Source of the DNA: Actinomycetes bacterium
Lineage (GTDB): Bacteria; Actinomycetota; Actinomycetes; Actinomycetales; Dermatophilaceae
Reading direction: 5' to 3'
NCBI GenBank assembly: GCA_029778715.1
Contig: JAKOPT010000058.1
Span: forward strand, 1 to 64,000
DNA length: 64,000 bases
A program made the translations under genes and the position numbers. How positions within the stretch are numbered: position 1 is the first letter of the stretch; each line of letters begins with the position of its first letter. This document shows, in pieces, positions 43,818-52,887 of this stretch. The notes below the pieces were generated by a model, which was not told the origin of the DNA, did no database searches, and saw only the letters and a program-made list of their open reading frames with translations.

Positions 43818-44708
43818 TCACCGGCTCAGGATCGAATCCCACCCGCCGGGGATGTCCTCGACGATGCTCCAGCGCTCGTCGACGAGGGTCGAACGCCCTT
43901 CGTTGGTCGTGCGGTCGAAGAAGCGGGGCGCCCACACTTCGGCGTGGTTGTCGCCGCGGAGGACGTTGCCGATCATCGCGGCCCAGTAGGAGAACGTCGA
44001 GTTGGTGAGGATGAGCCGCCGGGCGTGGGCGATGTCGACGAAGTTGCGCACCGGCCCGTCGCTCGTGGGCGCGAACGTCACCGGCGCCACGTCGTCGAGG
44101 AAACTCAAGTGAGCCTGGCACCAGTCGATCCCGTCCGACACCACGGTGATCGCCTCGACCGGTCCGTCCTGGGCGAGCGTGCCGGCGAGCGCCACCCGCA
44201 CGTAACTCGCGACGTCGAAGCCGTACTCCTGGCGATGCCGCGGATGCGAGTAGTAGTCACCTCGGCGGACGTTCACCCACAGGTGCGTCCGGTCGTCGGG
44301 GCGCAGCGTGAACGGGGTATGCCGTTCGAGCCCGGGCAGGAGGTACCTGTTCAGGAAGTCGGCGAACGGCCGGGCCGGGTCGAGCGGCTTGACCGCGGCA
44401 TACATCCCCCCGGGGAGTCGCTCCCGGCCGGCCGGACTGAACGGCATGAGGCGGGCATCGGAGAACCGGACCTGTTCTGGGGTCACGACAAGGTCGGCTA
44501 GTTCGGGGAAGGTCGAGAGCCAGGGCCGCAGGGCCGGTGTCTCCAGGGCCCACAGGGCATAGCCCCGGGAGCGGGCGGTGGACACCCAGTGCAGGACGTA
44601 GAGGACGTTGCCGAACCCCATGTAGTCGGGGGTCCAGACGATCAGGCGCCCCCGGCTGCGCACCGGTGTGAGCAGTCGGTCGGCCAAGGAACGGACGGCG
44701 GGTCTCAC
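43818..44708 (-). CDS. alpha-1,2-fucosyltransferase-like protein (GT11-like)
   Basis: A 296-aa protein resembling GT11 fucosyltransferases. The diagnostic segment is WVNVRRGDYYSHP (145-157), matching the H/N-x-R-R-G-D-Y element that binds GDP-fucose, and the C-terminus has NFVDIAHARRLILTNSTFSYWAAM, matching the family's second conserved motif. An N-terminal GFGNVLYVLHWVSTARSRG replaces the usual GLGNQL. Together with gmd it suggests GDP-6-deoxyhexose use. The GTG overlaps the upstream GT4 stop by four bases. The exact specificity is uncertain. Confidence 0.78.
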   Translation of the reverse strand: MRPAVRSLADRLLTPVRSRGRLIVWTPDYMGFGNVLYVLHWVSTARSRGYALWALETPALRPWLSTFPELADLVVTPEQVRFSDARLMPFSPAGRERLPGGMYAAVKPLDPARPFADFLNRYLLPGLERHTPFTLRPDDRTHLWVNVRRGDYYSHPRHRQEYGFDVASYVRVALAGTLAQDGPVEAITVVSDGIDWCQAHLSFLDDVAPVTFAPTSDGPVRNFVDIAHARRLILTNSTFSYWAAMIGNVLRGDNHAEVWAPRFFDRTTNEGRSTLVDERWSIVEDIPGGWDSILSR

Positions 44709-45772
44709 ACCACCCCCCGCGCCCGCAGGACTTCCGCCAGTTCGCGCCACATGTGGTCGGCGTTGTGGGTGTGTTCGACGTTGAGCCGGGCTGCCGACCC
44801 GAGGCGGGCGCGGCGGTCGGGGTCGTCGCGCAGCTCGCGCAGCACGGTGCGCCAGCCCTCGACGTCGCCCTCGCCGACGAGGACCGCGTCGACGTCGTCG
44901 CTGAAGTAGTCCCTCATCGCGCGCGTGCCCGTGACGGCGACGGCGCACCCGCTCGAAGCGGCTTCCAGGGCCACGCTCGAACCTGTGGGATAGGCCAAGT
45001 CCCGGGTAGGAACGGCGACCACCTGGGCACGACGCAGAAGGCGTCGATACTCCGGCAGCGAGACGGTTCCGTGGGCGCGCACGTTGGGGGGCAGGTCGAT
45101 TCCGGCGAGGTTGTCCGGGCGGGTGACGATGTCAAGGGTGAGGTCGGTGCCGCGCACCGCGTCGACCAGCGTCTGGTAGTCGCGGCCGCGGTCCTGGCCG
45201 ACCGCGAGGATGCCGATGTCGCGGGCGACCGTCGGGTCGGGGGTGTAGAACCGGTGGGAGACCCCGTAGGTGACAGGAAAGAGGCGGTCGGGGTGGATGC
45301 CCACACCGGCGAAGATGTCGCTCTCGTGGCGGGAGAGGTGAGTGATGAGGTCGGCCGCGGCGACGCGGCGCACGAGCGCCCGGCGGGTCTCCGGGGACGC
45401 GGTGCGCAGGTCGTCGGCGAGCCAGCAGGACCAGATGACCAGCGGGGTTCGCCGGTAGGGCGGGATGCGTCGCCGTTTGAGTACCGCCGCCGCCATTCCT
45501 TGTCGTTCGAGCAGCGCCAGGACCAGTCCTGCGCGGGCCGTCGCCGGGATTCCGCGCAATGCCCCCTCGACGGGGTAGCCGAGGCGGTGGTCGACCATGT
45601 CGCGGGCCTTGACCGCGAGGGGGTACGTCGAGCGCCCAGGGCCGCGCAGGCCGAAGCCGAGGGAGCCAAGGGCGTCGACCCCGTACGGCATCGGAGCGGG
45701 TACCTCGCCGCGGCGGTAGCGGCGGGACCACTGGGCGAGGTCGTGCTCGGTGAGTAGCAGGGTGTTGATCAC
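44705..45772 (-). CDS. glycosyltransferase family 4-like
   Basis: A GT-B protein of 355 aa. The C-terminal domain has GILAVGQDRGRDYQTLVDAV and VVAVPTRDLAYPTGSSVALEAASSG (quoted in parts: AVPTRDLAYPTGSS, ALEAASSGCAVAV), the nucleotide-sugar pocket with the retained second glutamate. The N-terminal half (ADLITHLSRHESDIF, VTYGVSHRFYTPD) matches the donor-acceptor cleft. The sugar is unknown. It is the middle gene of a three-gene coupled set with GTGA overlaps at both ends. Confidence 0.84.
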   Translation of the reverse strand: MINTLLLTEHDLAQWSRRYRRGEVPAPMPYGVDALGSLGFGLRGPGRSTYPLAVKARDMVDHRLGYPVEGALRGIPATARAGLVLALLERQGMAAAVLKRRRIPPYRRTPLVIWSCWLADDLRTASPETRRALVRRVAAADLITHLSRHESDIFAGVGIHPDRLFPVTYGVSHRFYTPDPTVARDIGILAVGQDRGRDYQTLVDAVRGTDLTLDIVTRPDNLAGIDLPPNVRAHGTVSLPEYRRLLRRAQVVAVPTRDLAYPTGSSVALEAASSGCAVAVTGTRAMRDYFSDDVDAVLVGEGDVEGWRTVLRELRDDPDRRARLGSAARLNVEHTHNADHMWRELAEVLRARGVV

Positions 45773-47181
45773 GAGCCCGTCCCTTCGGTTGGCTGCGCCG
45801 GATCAGGGGACGTGGGGCCGGTTGCCTTGCGACCGCGAGAGCGACCGATCAGCATTCGCTTGAATCGGCCCAGCCGGGTGCGCCAGGCCAAGGATCGACG
45901 GGCCCGGCGAACGTGGTACTCGTGGTCGGCCCAGGGAGCTACTTCACCGGCCGCGAACCTCCGTAGCGCGGTCTCTCGGGCTGGGTGGTTGGCAGCCACC
46001 TCGCGGCTGGCGAGCGCGGTCAGCAACTCCCCGGGCCAGGGGCGCTGCGCACACGCCAGCGCGTAGGCCCGCGCCTGCGCGCTCGCGCGGGCACCCCATC
46101 GGGCCCGGGCCGCGGGGTCGTCGGCGAGCGTCCTCATCGCCGCTGCCGCCGCCTCAAGGTCCGGTTGAGCCCAACGGGGCGGGACGGCATACCGGGCGGG
46201 GTCGTAGTGACCGCTGGCGTCCGACGGGATGTCGACGAGAGTGACGGGGACATGCAGCGCGCTGTCGGCGGTGGTGAAGTCGAGGTGGGCGGCGTAGGCC
46301 GAACAGATGGAGGGCACGCCGAGGCTCATCGCCTCGAGGACGGGGAGCCCGATCCCCTCCGCGCGGGCGAGGGAGACGTAGGCGTCGCAGCTGGCGATCA
46401 AGGAGAGGACATCGGTATAGGTGAGGTAGTCGTCGACGAGAAGGACGCGAGGGTCGGCCGCACACGCGGCGCGGAAACTGGCTGCCCGGGCCCGTTCGCC
46501 ATCGGTGGCGGTGGCGTCGGATCGGTCCACCCGGCCGTGTGCCTTGACCACCAGTCGCACATCCTCGCGGCCGGGGAAGGCTGCGGCAAAGGCTCGGTAG
46601 GCATCGTGCGGGTTCTTCCGGTCGAACCCCGAGACGGGGTCGAAGACGGTGACGAACACCGTGGCGTCCTCGGGCAGCCGCCACCGGGCGCGATCGACGG
46701 GTATGCCGTCCGGCAGCGGTGGGCAGATGGGGGCAGCGACGACGGGGGTGCCAGGGAAGTGGCGACGGTAGACACCGGCGACATAGTCGGAGAAGGCGAC
46801 GATCACGTCGGCGCAGTTCAGCTCGGCGTGAAGCGAGGTCGTCAATTGCTCCAGTTCCCATCCGACGAACAGGGCCCGCAGCCGGGGCGAGCGCACCTCC
46901 GGAGCGAGAAACACGGCCCTGCCCAGGTAGTTGGCCAGGTAGGACAGGACGATGGGCGCAGCGCCGCCGATCCGGTGAGCGGCGAGGCGGCGCCACTCAC
47001 TCTCCAGCCGTGTGGGTGGGCCGGCGACCACCCGCGAATCGACCGAGGTTTCGCCACCCAGCCGGTCGAGGAACACCTCGCCGGCCATCCGCAACGACAC
47101 CGAGCCCTCGACAGCGTCGACGAACGACAGGGGCGGGCTGGGGCGGGGCATCAAGGCGCTTTCGGGCAGAAGAAGTGACAT
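45769..47181 (-). CDS. glycosyltransferase family 4
   Basis: A GT-B enzyme of about 470 aa. It has VIVAFSDYVAGVYRRHFPG, VFVTVFDPVSGFDRKNPHDA (beta-strand before the donor domain), RLVVKAHGR, VLLVDDYLTYTDVLSLIASC and AYVSLARAEGIGLPVLEAMS, a textbook E-x7-E sugar-nucleotide motif. The C-terminal 100 residues are basic and helical, an extension not needed for catalysis that may contact the membrane. The ATG at 47181 is the best start, with ATG 47151 possible; neither has a clear ribosome site. It diverges from the GT2 gene by 112 bases. Confidence 0.87.
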   Translation of the reverse strand: MSLLLPESALMPRPSPPLSFVDAVEGSVSLRMAGEVFLDRLGGETSVDSRVVAGPPTRLESEWRRLAAHRIGGAAPIVLSYLANYLGRAVFLAPEVRSPRLRALFVGWELEQLTTSLHAELNCADVIVAFSDYVAGVYRRHFPGTPVVAAPICPPLPDGIPVDRARWRLPEDATVFVTVFDPVSGFDRKNPHDAYRAFAAAFPGREDVRLVVKAHGRVDRSDATATDGERARAASFRAACAADPRVLLVDDYLTYTDVLSLIASCDAYVSLARAEGIGLPVLEAMSLGVPSICSAYAAHLDFTTADSALHVPVTLVDIPSDASGHYDPARYAVPPRWAQPDLEAAAAAMRTLADDPAARARWGARASAQARAYALACAQRPWPGELLTALASREVAANHPARETALRRFAAGEVAPWADHEYHVRRARRSLAWRTRLGRFKRMLIGRSRGRKATGPTSPDPAQPTEGTGS

Positions 47182-47293
47182 ACAGGAGGGCCAGCACAAC
47201 GGTACTTCGCGACACCTTGGTCCACCGATCCCGCTTCTCAGCCAGGTGCCGCGCGGCGGCCCGAGCCGCACGGCGGCCCCTACGCTGGGCCTC

Positions 47294-48160
47294 ATGACGA
47301 GCGCCTGCAGCGTGGTGATCCCCACCTACAACGCTGCTGGCGTCATCGGCGGGCAACTCGCGGCATTGGCCCGCCAGTCGTATGCCGCGCCGTTCGAGGT
47401 CGTGGTCGCTGACAACGGCTCCACAGACCGTCTCGAGCAGGCTCTCGACCCGTGGCGAGCCCGGCTGCCGTTGCTCCGCCGCGTCGATGCCTCCCGGGAC
47501 CGGGGGGTCTCGGTGGCGCGCAATGTCGGGATCGCCGCGGCGTCGTCCGATCGCATCCTCATTTGCGATGCGGACGACGTCGTGTCCGACGGCTGGGTGG
47601 CGGCGCTCATGGGTGCCCTGGATGCCAACCCCTTCGTCGGTGGCGCGGTGGAGACCGTCGAGTTGTCCGGCCCGTCGGCGGCCTGGGTGCCGGTCGAGGC
47701 CCGCTCCAGCGAGTTGCCGCGCACCTGGCAGGACCGGCCCTACCCCTTCGGCGGCAACACGGGTATGTGGCGCGAGGTCTTCGACCGGGTCGGGGGATAC
47801 GACGAAACCTATCCGGCAGGGGCTGAGGAGATCGATTTCGCCTGGCGCGCCGCCGACCTGGGCTACCACGCGGCATACGTGCCGGAGGCGTTGCTTCACT
47901 ACCGGATCCGCACCGACCTGCGGGGGGTGATGCGTCAGCAATTCAACTCGGGCCGTGGCACGGCCACGCTCTACGCCAAGTTCCGGCCCGCCGAGGTCAC
48001 TCCCAAGTCATGGCACCGGCGGTTGCGCCATGAGGCGCGGCTACTCGCCGGCTTTCCCTGGCGCGGCGGGCCGGACGCGCGACGCGCCTGGGCCTGTGTG
48101 CTGGCTTTTGAATCCGGCAAATTGCGCGAGGCCCGCACGCTCGGGGTACCCGCGCCGTGA
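47294..48160 (+). CDS. glycosyltransferase family 2
   Basis: A GT-A enzyme of 288 aa: CSVVIPTYNAAGVIGGQLAA, FEVVVADNGSTDRLEQAL, RGVSVARNVGIAAASSDRIL, ICDADDVVSDGW (D-A-D-D metal site), and WREVFDRVGGYDETYPAGAE with EIDFAWRAADLGY, the acceptor-side catalytic aspartate region. A TACGCT lies seven bases before the ATG, so it is probably leaderless. It is the only gene in its transcript before a 474-base gap. The donor is unknown. Confidence 0.92.
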   Translation: MTSACSVVIPTYNAAGVIGGQLAALARQSYAAPFEVVVADNGSTDRLEQALDPWRARLPLLRRVDASRDRGVSVARNVGIAAASSDRILICDADDVVSDGWVAALMGALDANPFVGGAVETVELSGPSAAWVPVEARSSELPRTWQDRPYPFGGNTGMWREVFDRVGGYDETYPAGAEEIDFAWRAADLGYHAAYVPEALLHYRIRTDLRGVMRQQFNSGRGTATLYAKFRPAEVTPKSWHRRLRHEARLLAGFPWRGGPDARRAWACVLAFESGKLREARTLGVPAP

Positions 48161-48634
48161 ACCTCACCTGAAAGACCGAGCCGGCGCGGGACTTCCGTCG
48201 GGCCCGCGGCTGAGGTGTTCTTGATCGTTATCGACGCGACGGGTCGCCACCACGGGCGCCGCCGACATCCGCATAACTGGCCTGTGGGGGCGGGTTGTCG
48301 CTACCGCCGTGACGCCGCGTACCGTCCAGGCGGCACTCTGTCATACCGCTCGGTTTGCAACGCCGAGCGTTTCGTTCACGCCCCGCCCCCTACTCGGGCC
48401 CAGGCTCACCATCTGGAGGAGAGGCCGCGAAGCCGACGCGCACGGCGGCGTCTATCAAGGCGCGGCGGCCGAATGTCGGCTGGGAGGCTCCCAGAACAGG
48501 CCAGCGTCAGGTGTCATAGACGGCAGACTGAGGTTCCGAGCAAAGACGGTGGACATTGGCTTGTCGTCCAGATGAGGCAGCAGCGGGTTCGGGATGGGAA
48601 GATAGGGGGTCGTTCACCGGTGATGGAGGTTTTC
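48161..48634 (+). other. 474-bp intergenic stretch without a recognised gene
   Basis: Open frames cross this stretch but encode basic, low-complexity sequence without domains, and none has a convincing start. Only the last 15 bases, with a GGAGG, clearly belong to the PIG-L gene signal. I see no tRNA, repeat or terminator. It may hold a long leader or decayed sequence. Confidence 0.5.
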
Positions 48635-49255
48635 GTGCGACGACTGATCCTCGCGCCTCACATGGACGACGAGTCCATGGGGTGCGGTGGCCTCATGGCC
48701 AAGTTCCCCGACGAGTGCGTCGTCGTCACCGTCACCGACAGCGGCGCCACGCGCGCGGCCGAACACGCCCGCGCCATGGACATCCTCGGCATCTCCGACA
48801 CCCGCAACCTCGGCTTCGAGGACGGTGTCACCGACCAGCACATGACCGACCTCGTGCGGGCCATCGACGCTGTTCTCGGCGAGGTCCGCCCCGACGAGTT
48901 GTACCTGCCCTTCCCCTCCCTCCACCAGGACCACATCGCCGTCTACGAAGCCGGGATGCGCTCGGCGCGAGTGTCGATGTCGGCCGATCACCACTTCCCG
49001 CCGAGCGTGTTCGTTTACGACATCGCCGCGTACGACGTCAACCTCTACCCCACGGACCTGCGCTGGAATGTCTTCGAGTCCCTCACCGAGGAACAGGTGA
49101 CGAAGAAGGCGCTGGCGTGCACGGCATACCAATCCGAAATCCCCAGCGAGATCCACCCGATCAACTCGGTCAAACAACTCGCCGCCGCCGCCGGTTTGGT
49201 GCGCTTGATGGCGTATGCCGAGCAGTACGCCCTCGTGCGGCAGGTGCGGCGATGA
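48635..49255 (+). CDS. PIG-L family deacetylase
   Basis: A zinc-dependent N-deacetylase of the LmbE/PIG-L fold, 206 aa. The zinc motif H-x-D-D is in LILAPHMDDESMGCGG (H9, D11, D12), followed by VVTVTDSGATRAAEHARAM and the second histidine block LPFPSLHQDHIAVYEAG. It would deacetylate an N-acetylsugar, perhaps a lipid-linked or nucleotide-bound one. The GTG at 48635 is chosen because GGAGG lies about six bases upstream, although an in-frame ATG exists at 48623. Its TGA overlaps the WbqC ATG. It starts a plus-strand cassette of three genes. Confidence 0.9.
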   Translation: MRRLILAPHMDDESMGCGGLMAKFPDECVVVTVTDSGATRAAEHARAMDILGISDTRNLGFEDGVTDQHMTDLVRAIDAVLGEVRPDELYLPFPSLHQDHIAVYEAGMRSARVSMSADHHFPPSVFVYDIAAYDVNLYPTDLRWNVFESLTEEQVTKKALACTAYQSEIPSEIHPINSVKQLAAAAGLVRLMAYAEQYALVRQVRR

Positions 49256-49902
49256 GGGTCGCCATTCACCAACCGGACTTGCTGCCGTGGTCGGGGTTCT
49301 GGTTCAAGATGGTCAACAGCGACGCCTTCGTGCTCGCGGTTCACGACCAGTTGCAGAAGCACTGGGTGCAGCGGCGGGTGATGATGCGCGAGACCTGGGT
49401 GACCCTCCCACTGGTCGGCAAACCGCACCTGGTGCCGATCAACACCGTCGAGGTCAAGGACGGCTGGCAAGACCACCTGGTCGACTCGATCCGGGGGCGG
49501 TATGTCGGGGCGCGGCACTGGAAGGCTCGGGGCGGCGAGATCCTCGACCGAATCTCTTCGGTGCAGGGCTCCAATCTCGCGCAGATCAACATCGCCCTGA
49601 TCGAGCACGTGCGCGACATGCTGGGGATCACCACCCGCCTCATCGTCCCCGACCCGCCCGAACACGCAGGGTTGGAACGAGTGCTCGAGGTGCTCCAGGC
49701 GGTGGGCGCGACGTCCTACCTCTCGGGCACCGGCGCGCGCGACTACATCAAGGACGAGGGGCAGCGCCGGTTCGACGACCTCGGCATCGAACTCGTCTGG
49801 TCGGACCACCTGAAGACGACCGGTGACTCGATCGTCACCGTGTTCATGGACTACGACGACCCGATGGAGGTCGTCGCGGCACGAGCACAGAATGGAACGT
49901 GA
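49252..49902 (+). CDS. WbqC-like family protein
   Basis: A 216-aa member of the WbqC family found in O-antigen and exopolysaccharide loci. Conserved elements are MRVAIHQPDLLPWSGFWFKM at the start, FVLAVHDQLQKHWVQRRVMM, WVTLPLVGKPH, and YLSGTGARDYI with LVWSDH at the end. Its catalytic activity is not established; association with amino-sugar modification genes such as the upstream PIG-L deacetylase is typical. The ATG overlaps the upstream stop by four bases, and the methyltransferase follows after seven. Confidence 0.9.
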   Translation: MRVAIHQPDLLPWSGFWFKMVNSDAFVLAVHDQLQKHWVQRRVMMRETWVTLPLVGKPHLVPINTVEVKDGWQDHLVDSIRGRYVGARHWKARGGEILDRISSVQGSNLAQINIALIEHVRDMLGITTRLIVPDPPEHAGLERVLEVLQAVGATSYLSGTGARDYIKDEGQRRFDDLGIELVWSDHLKTTGDSIVTVFMDYDDPMEVVAARAQNGT

Positions 49903-49909
49903 GGGTGAG

Positions 49910-50716
49910 ATGCCACCTCGGCCGGTCACAGACGCGGACATCGACTCCATCGTCGGAGCATTCTTCGCACCGGATCGGGATATGTTCCGAACCCTCCTCG
50001 ACGCAACCAGAGGGCTGGGCGGAGACCTGGCCGAGTTGGGCGTGCTCTACGGCGCGAGCGCCGCGCTCGTGGGCGCCGCCCGCCAAGAGGGGGAGGTATT
50101 CACCGTCGTGGATCTCTTTGGGAAGGAGAGTTCCGACGACTCCAATGCCGCGGAGAACGAGTCGAGTTATGCGGGGCTCACCCGTGCAGCCTTCGAGGCG
50201 AACATGATGCGAGTCGTGGGCGAGTTGCCGACGATTATCGAGGATTACAGTTCGACGATTGTCGAGCATGCCCGGCTGGGCAGCCATCGCTTCGTTCATG
50301 TGGATGCATCGCACCTCTACGAGCACGTGGTGGGCGACGTTCGGGCCGCTCGGGCGTTGCTCAAGCCCGACGGGATTGTCGTGTTCGACGATTTCCGGGC
50401 CGAGCACACGCCCGGTGTCGCTGCCGCCGTGTGGCAGGCGGTGCTGACCGAGGGTTTGCGTCCCGTCGCTGTGAGTCCGCACAAGTTCTATGGGACCTGG
50501 GGTGAGGTCGGCACCTATCAGGAGGCCTTGCGCGCTTGGGTCGAGGGGGAACCCTTGTGGACCGCCGAATGGCAGAGTGTCAGCGGCCACCAACTCCTGC
50601 GAATTCACGCCGTGCCCTCCTGGCAGGTGCCGCGCCACCCGTGGAAGCGATTCGTACCGGTGGCCTTGTGGCCCGCCGCTGCCAAGGTGCGCCGGCTCAT
50701 CCGTCGCCGGCATTGA
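49910..50716 (+). CDS. class I SAM-dependent methyltransferase
   Basis: A 268-aa methyltransferase of the TylF/CmcI-like kind. GDLAELGVLYGASAALVGAA is the glycine-rich AdoMet loop, VFTVVDLFGKESSDDSN the acidic end of strand 2, and FVHVDASHLYEHVVGDVRAA with IVVFDDFRAEHTPGVA the metal-binding region. The ATG at 49910 has GAGGG upstream. It would methylate a sugar hydroxyl or amine made by the PIG-L/WbqC cassette. Less GC-biased third positions than core genes and no GTATGCCG octamer from 49.2 to 52.9 kb suggest recent acquisition. Confidence 0.85.
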   Translation: MPPRPVTDADIDSIVGAFFAPDRDMFRTLLDATRGLGGDLAELGVLYGASAALVGAARQEGEVFTVVDLFGKESSDDSNAAENESSYAGLTRAAFEANMMRVVGELPTIIEDYSSTIVEHARLGSHRFVHVDASHLYEHVVGDVRAARALLKPDGIVVFDDFRAEHTPGVAAAVWQAVLTEGLRPVAVSPHKFYGTWGEVGTYQEALRAWVEGEPLWTAEWQSVSGHQLLRIHAVPSWQVPRHPWKRFVPVALWPAAAKVRRLIRRRH

Positions 50717-50719
50717 CGC

Positions 50720-51042
50720 ACGCGCCGAAGAATTGTCCCGAATCTGGGCGACATCGGCGCAGACCGGACCTGCGCACGTCGGGTCGCTGTCGACCCCGCA
50801 CACGGTGGCCTCGGACCCGAAGAAGCGGCGCCAGACCCTCAGCGAGCCGCCCTCGGCGACGCCGATCTCGAGGAAGCGGAGCGGGCGGATTCCGTTGGGG
50901 GTGGGAATCCGGTCCGGTGGGGAGCGAGCAGACGGTCGGAGACATCGGGGTAGTGACTCCATTTGTGGACAAAGCGGCCGGCGTGGTTGTCGAACGGCTC
51001 ATGGATCGTTCCCTCGCCCAGAGGCCGATTGTCGGGTGCCAC
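50720..51042 (-). pseudogene. methyltransferase remnant, frameshifted and truncated
   Basis: On the minus strand one frame reads HEPFDNHAGRFVHKWSHYP, then DRLLAPHRT, and stops making sense near 50905. A second frame resumes with RPLRFLEIGVAEGGSLRVW, then FGSEATVCGVDSDPTCAGP, a clear class I methyltransferase (CmcI-like) AdoMet loop. The join needs a frameshift near 50893-50910, and the C-terminal half is missing where the plus-strand methyltransferase gene ends. It is a decayed copy and shows that this corner of the locus has been rearranged. Confidence 0.65.
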
Positions 51043-51520
51043 ACGCTGGCGGTCGAGGGGCCTGTCGGCGCGAGAACTGCAAGAAGGGTTCCCCGCGCGA
51101 AGCCGAGTTGACCGGCTATGTCGGCCAGGTCGGGACGAGGTGCTCAGGGACCGGGGTCACCCTTGAGTCGATCTTCGCGCCGTCGTCCCTGCCGCGTTCG
51201 CTCGAATCCGCATCGTGCGCCGGATCCGTGGTACGTTCCAATACGTTCATCAAGAAAAGGTGGGGGGCCATCGTCAAGGACCTGGGCCTGATCGACAACG
51301 CGCCGTCATCGCACACCGTAGGGGAGCAGTTCATTTCTTTCCTGGACAACGACGTCGATGCGCACGTGTCGCTGCTGGACCGACGCCATCGAAGCCATGA
51401 ACGCCCGGGGACCCGTCCTCCACATCTGAGCCCACGCGGCGGTTAATAGGCTCCGATGAAGACTAGTTCACTTCGAAGGAGGGCGTTCCCGGGTGGGGTG
51501 CGGTATGGGAGAGTCGCGCC
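51043..51520. other. 478-bp stretch between pseudogene and GT87 gene
   Basis: Frames on both strands are open but I recognise no domain; a plus-strand stretch WGAIVKDLGLIDNAPSS near 51265 looks protein-like and may be another relic. A TAATAG near 51446 and an ACTAGT near 51465 mark a less GC-rich spot that could hold a promoter for the downstream transferase. Confidence 0.4.
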
Positions 51521-52768
51521 ATGCGGGTGAGGTGGCGGCCGGTGCTGTCGAGCGGCTGGACAGCCTTGGCGATTCTCACGACAGCCCTCATTGCAGGAAT
51601 CTTTCGCGGCGTTCCTTGCTTGGGTGGCAAGGTCGACACTCCGGCACTGTTTGCTCGGCAGTGCTATTCAGACATTCCGGTGTACTACGTGGGTCACGGC
51701 CTGTCGCAATCGCCCGACTGGTTCGGGGGCATTGCACGTGGATTTGCGGCGATCGAGTACCCGCCATTGACGGGTCAGTTCATTGGTTTGATGGCAAGGT
51801 TGACACACGTCATTGCGAGTTTCTCCGGTCGCCGGGGCTCCGAAAATGAGGCGCTAATCTACTATCTGGTTAGCGGCGTTACTCTCTCGATCGTGATGCT
51901 GCTCTCGGCGCTTTTTCTGGGACGCCTTGTCGCTCGCGAAACATGGACGATCAGCGCGCTTCTTGTGGCGCCGGTACTCGTTCTCGAATCCACGGTCAAC
52001 TGGGACGCCCTGCCGTTGTTCTGCGTGGTGGTCGCCTTGCTTGCCTGGCGCCATAAGAGACTTGCACTTTTCGGTATCGCCGTGGGGCTGGGCATCGCGC
52101 TGAAGTTGTATCCAGGAGTGATGCTGGTCGCATCTGTGGGATTGGCGGTCCGTGGGCGGAGTTGGCGGATGGCCCTGATCCCACTCGGCAGTGCCCTGGC
52201 GGCCTGGGTCGCGTCAAACCTGGCCCTGGCGTTGGTGCACGGAGATCAGTGGCTGGTTTTCTGGAAGCTCAACATCGAGCGCCGAGCCGACTTTGGTTCG
52301 GTGTGGGTGGCCCTACGGATCATCGGCTTGGGCACCCCGACGTCAACTATGAATCTCGTCTATGGACTCGGACTGCTCTTGGTATGCCTAGGCGTGGTAG
52401 TTTACGCGGCGAAGGCCCGAGGGGGCGTTTCGGTCGAGGGCCTCTCGCTGGTTGTGCTGGTGGGCATGCTCGCCCTCAACAAGGTCTATTCCCCGCAGTA
52501 CAGCCTCTGGCTGTTGCCGCTCGTCGTCGTCTATTTCTCGGCGAGTTGGATAGCCCTCTGGTCAATGGCGGAATCAGCATACTTCGTGGCAGTGTGGCAC
52601 TATATCGTGCGGGTCGATAACTGGCATGTTCAGGGGATCGACAAAGTCTACCTGCTGGCGATAGCGGCGCGGGTGGCGGTGCAAGTGGTCCTGGCCATGC
52701 TCGTGCTCAGCGGACGCGAAGTGAAGCACCCAATGGGCTATGGGTCGAGCCGCTCAAGCGCACACTAG
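51521..52768 (+). CDS. GT87-like polyprenol-dependent mannosyltransferase
   Basis: A polytopic membrane protein of 415 aa with about ten helices, of the DUF2029/GT87 type that uses polyprenyl-phosphate mannose on the outside face. Typical features are an early outside loop with DIPVYYVGHGLSQSPDWFGG, then AAIEYPPLTGQFIG (the Y-P-P motif), NWDALPLFCVVVALLAWR, GIALKLYPGVMLVASVG, and the late LNKVYSPQYSLWLLPL (Q-Y-x-x-W motif). Base use is more relaxed than in neighbours (more A/T at third positions), pointing to transfer. It stands alone, between a pseudogene patch and a convergent GT gene. Confidence 0.85.
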   Translation: MRVRWRPVLSSGWTALAILTTALIAGIFRGVPCLGGKVDTPALFARQCYSDIPVYYVGHGLSQSPDWFGGIARGFAAIEYPPLTGQFIGLMARLTHVIASFSGRRGSENEALIYYLVSGVTLSIVMLLSALFLGRLVARETWTISALLVAPVLVLESTVNWDALPLFCVVVALLAWRHKRLALFGIAVGLGIALKLYPGVMLVASVGLAVRGRSWRMALIPLGSALAAWVASNLALALVHGDQWLVFWKLNIERRADFGSVWVALRIIGLGTPTSTMNLVYGLGLLLVCLGVVVYAAKARGGVSVEGLSLVVLVGMLALNKVYSPQYSLWLLPLVVVYFSASWIALWSMAESAYFVAVWHYIVRVDNWHVQGIDKVYLLAIAARVAVQVVLAMLVLSGREVKHPMGYGSSRSSAH

Positions 52769-52887
52769 TGGTCCGTTTTCGAAATGTGCTGACGGGTGGG
52801 TCTTCTTGAGGGCTTCGTCAGGCATATTGGTCAGCCGAAGGGGGGTCGTACGCCACCGTCCCAGGTCCACACCCGTGAGACCGCCGA

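Noticed and set aside
48309-48575. 88-aa plus-strand frame in the 474-bp gap
   Set aside because: It has no ribosome site, no domain and a basic low-complexity composition; another frame is equally open.
52769-52887. Possible transposase tail or IS end between the GT87 and GT4 genes
   Set aside because: A minus-strand reading here looks slightly protein-like, but I could not match it to a transposase and saw no paired terminal repeat at the other side of the patch.
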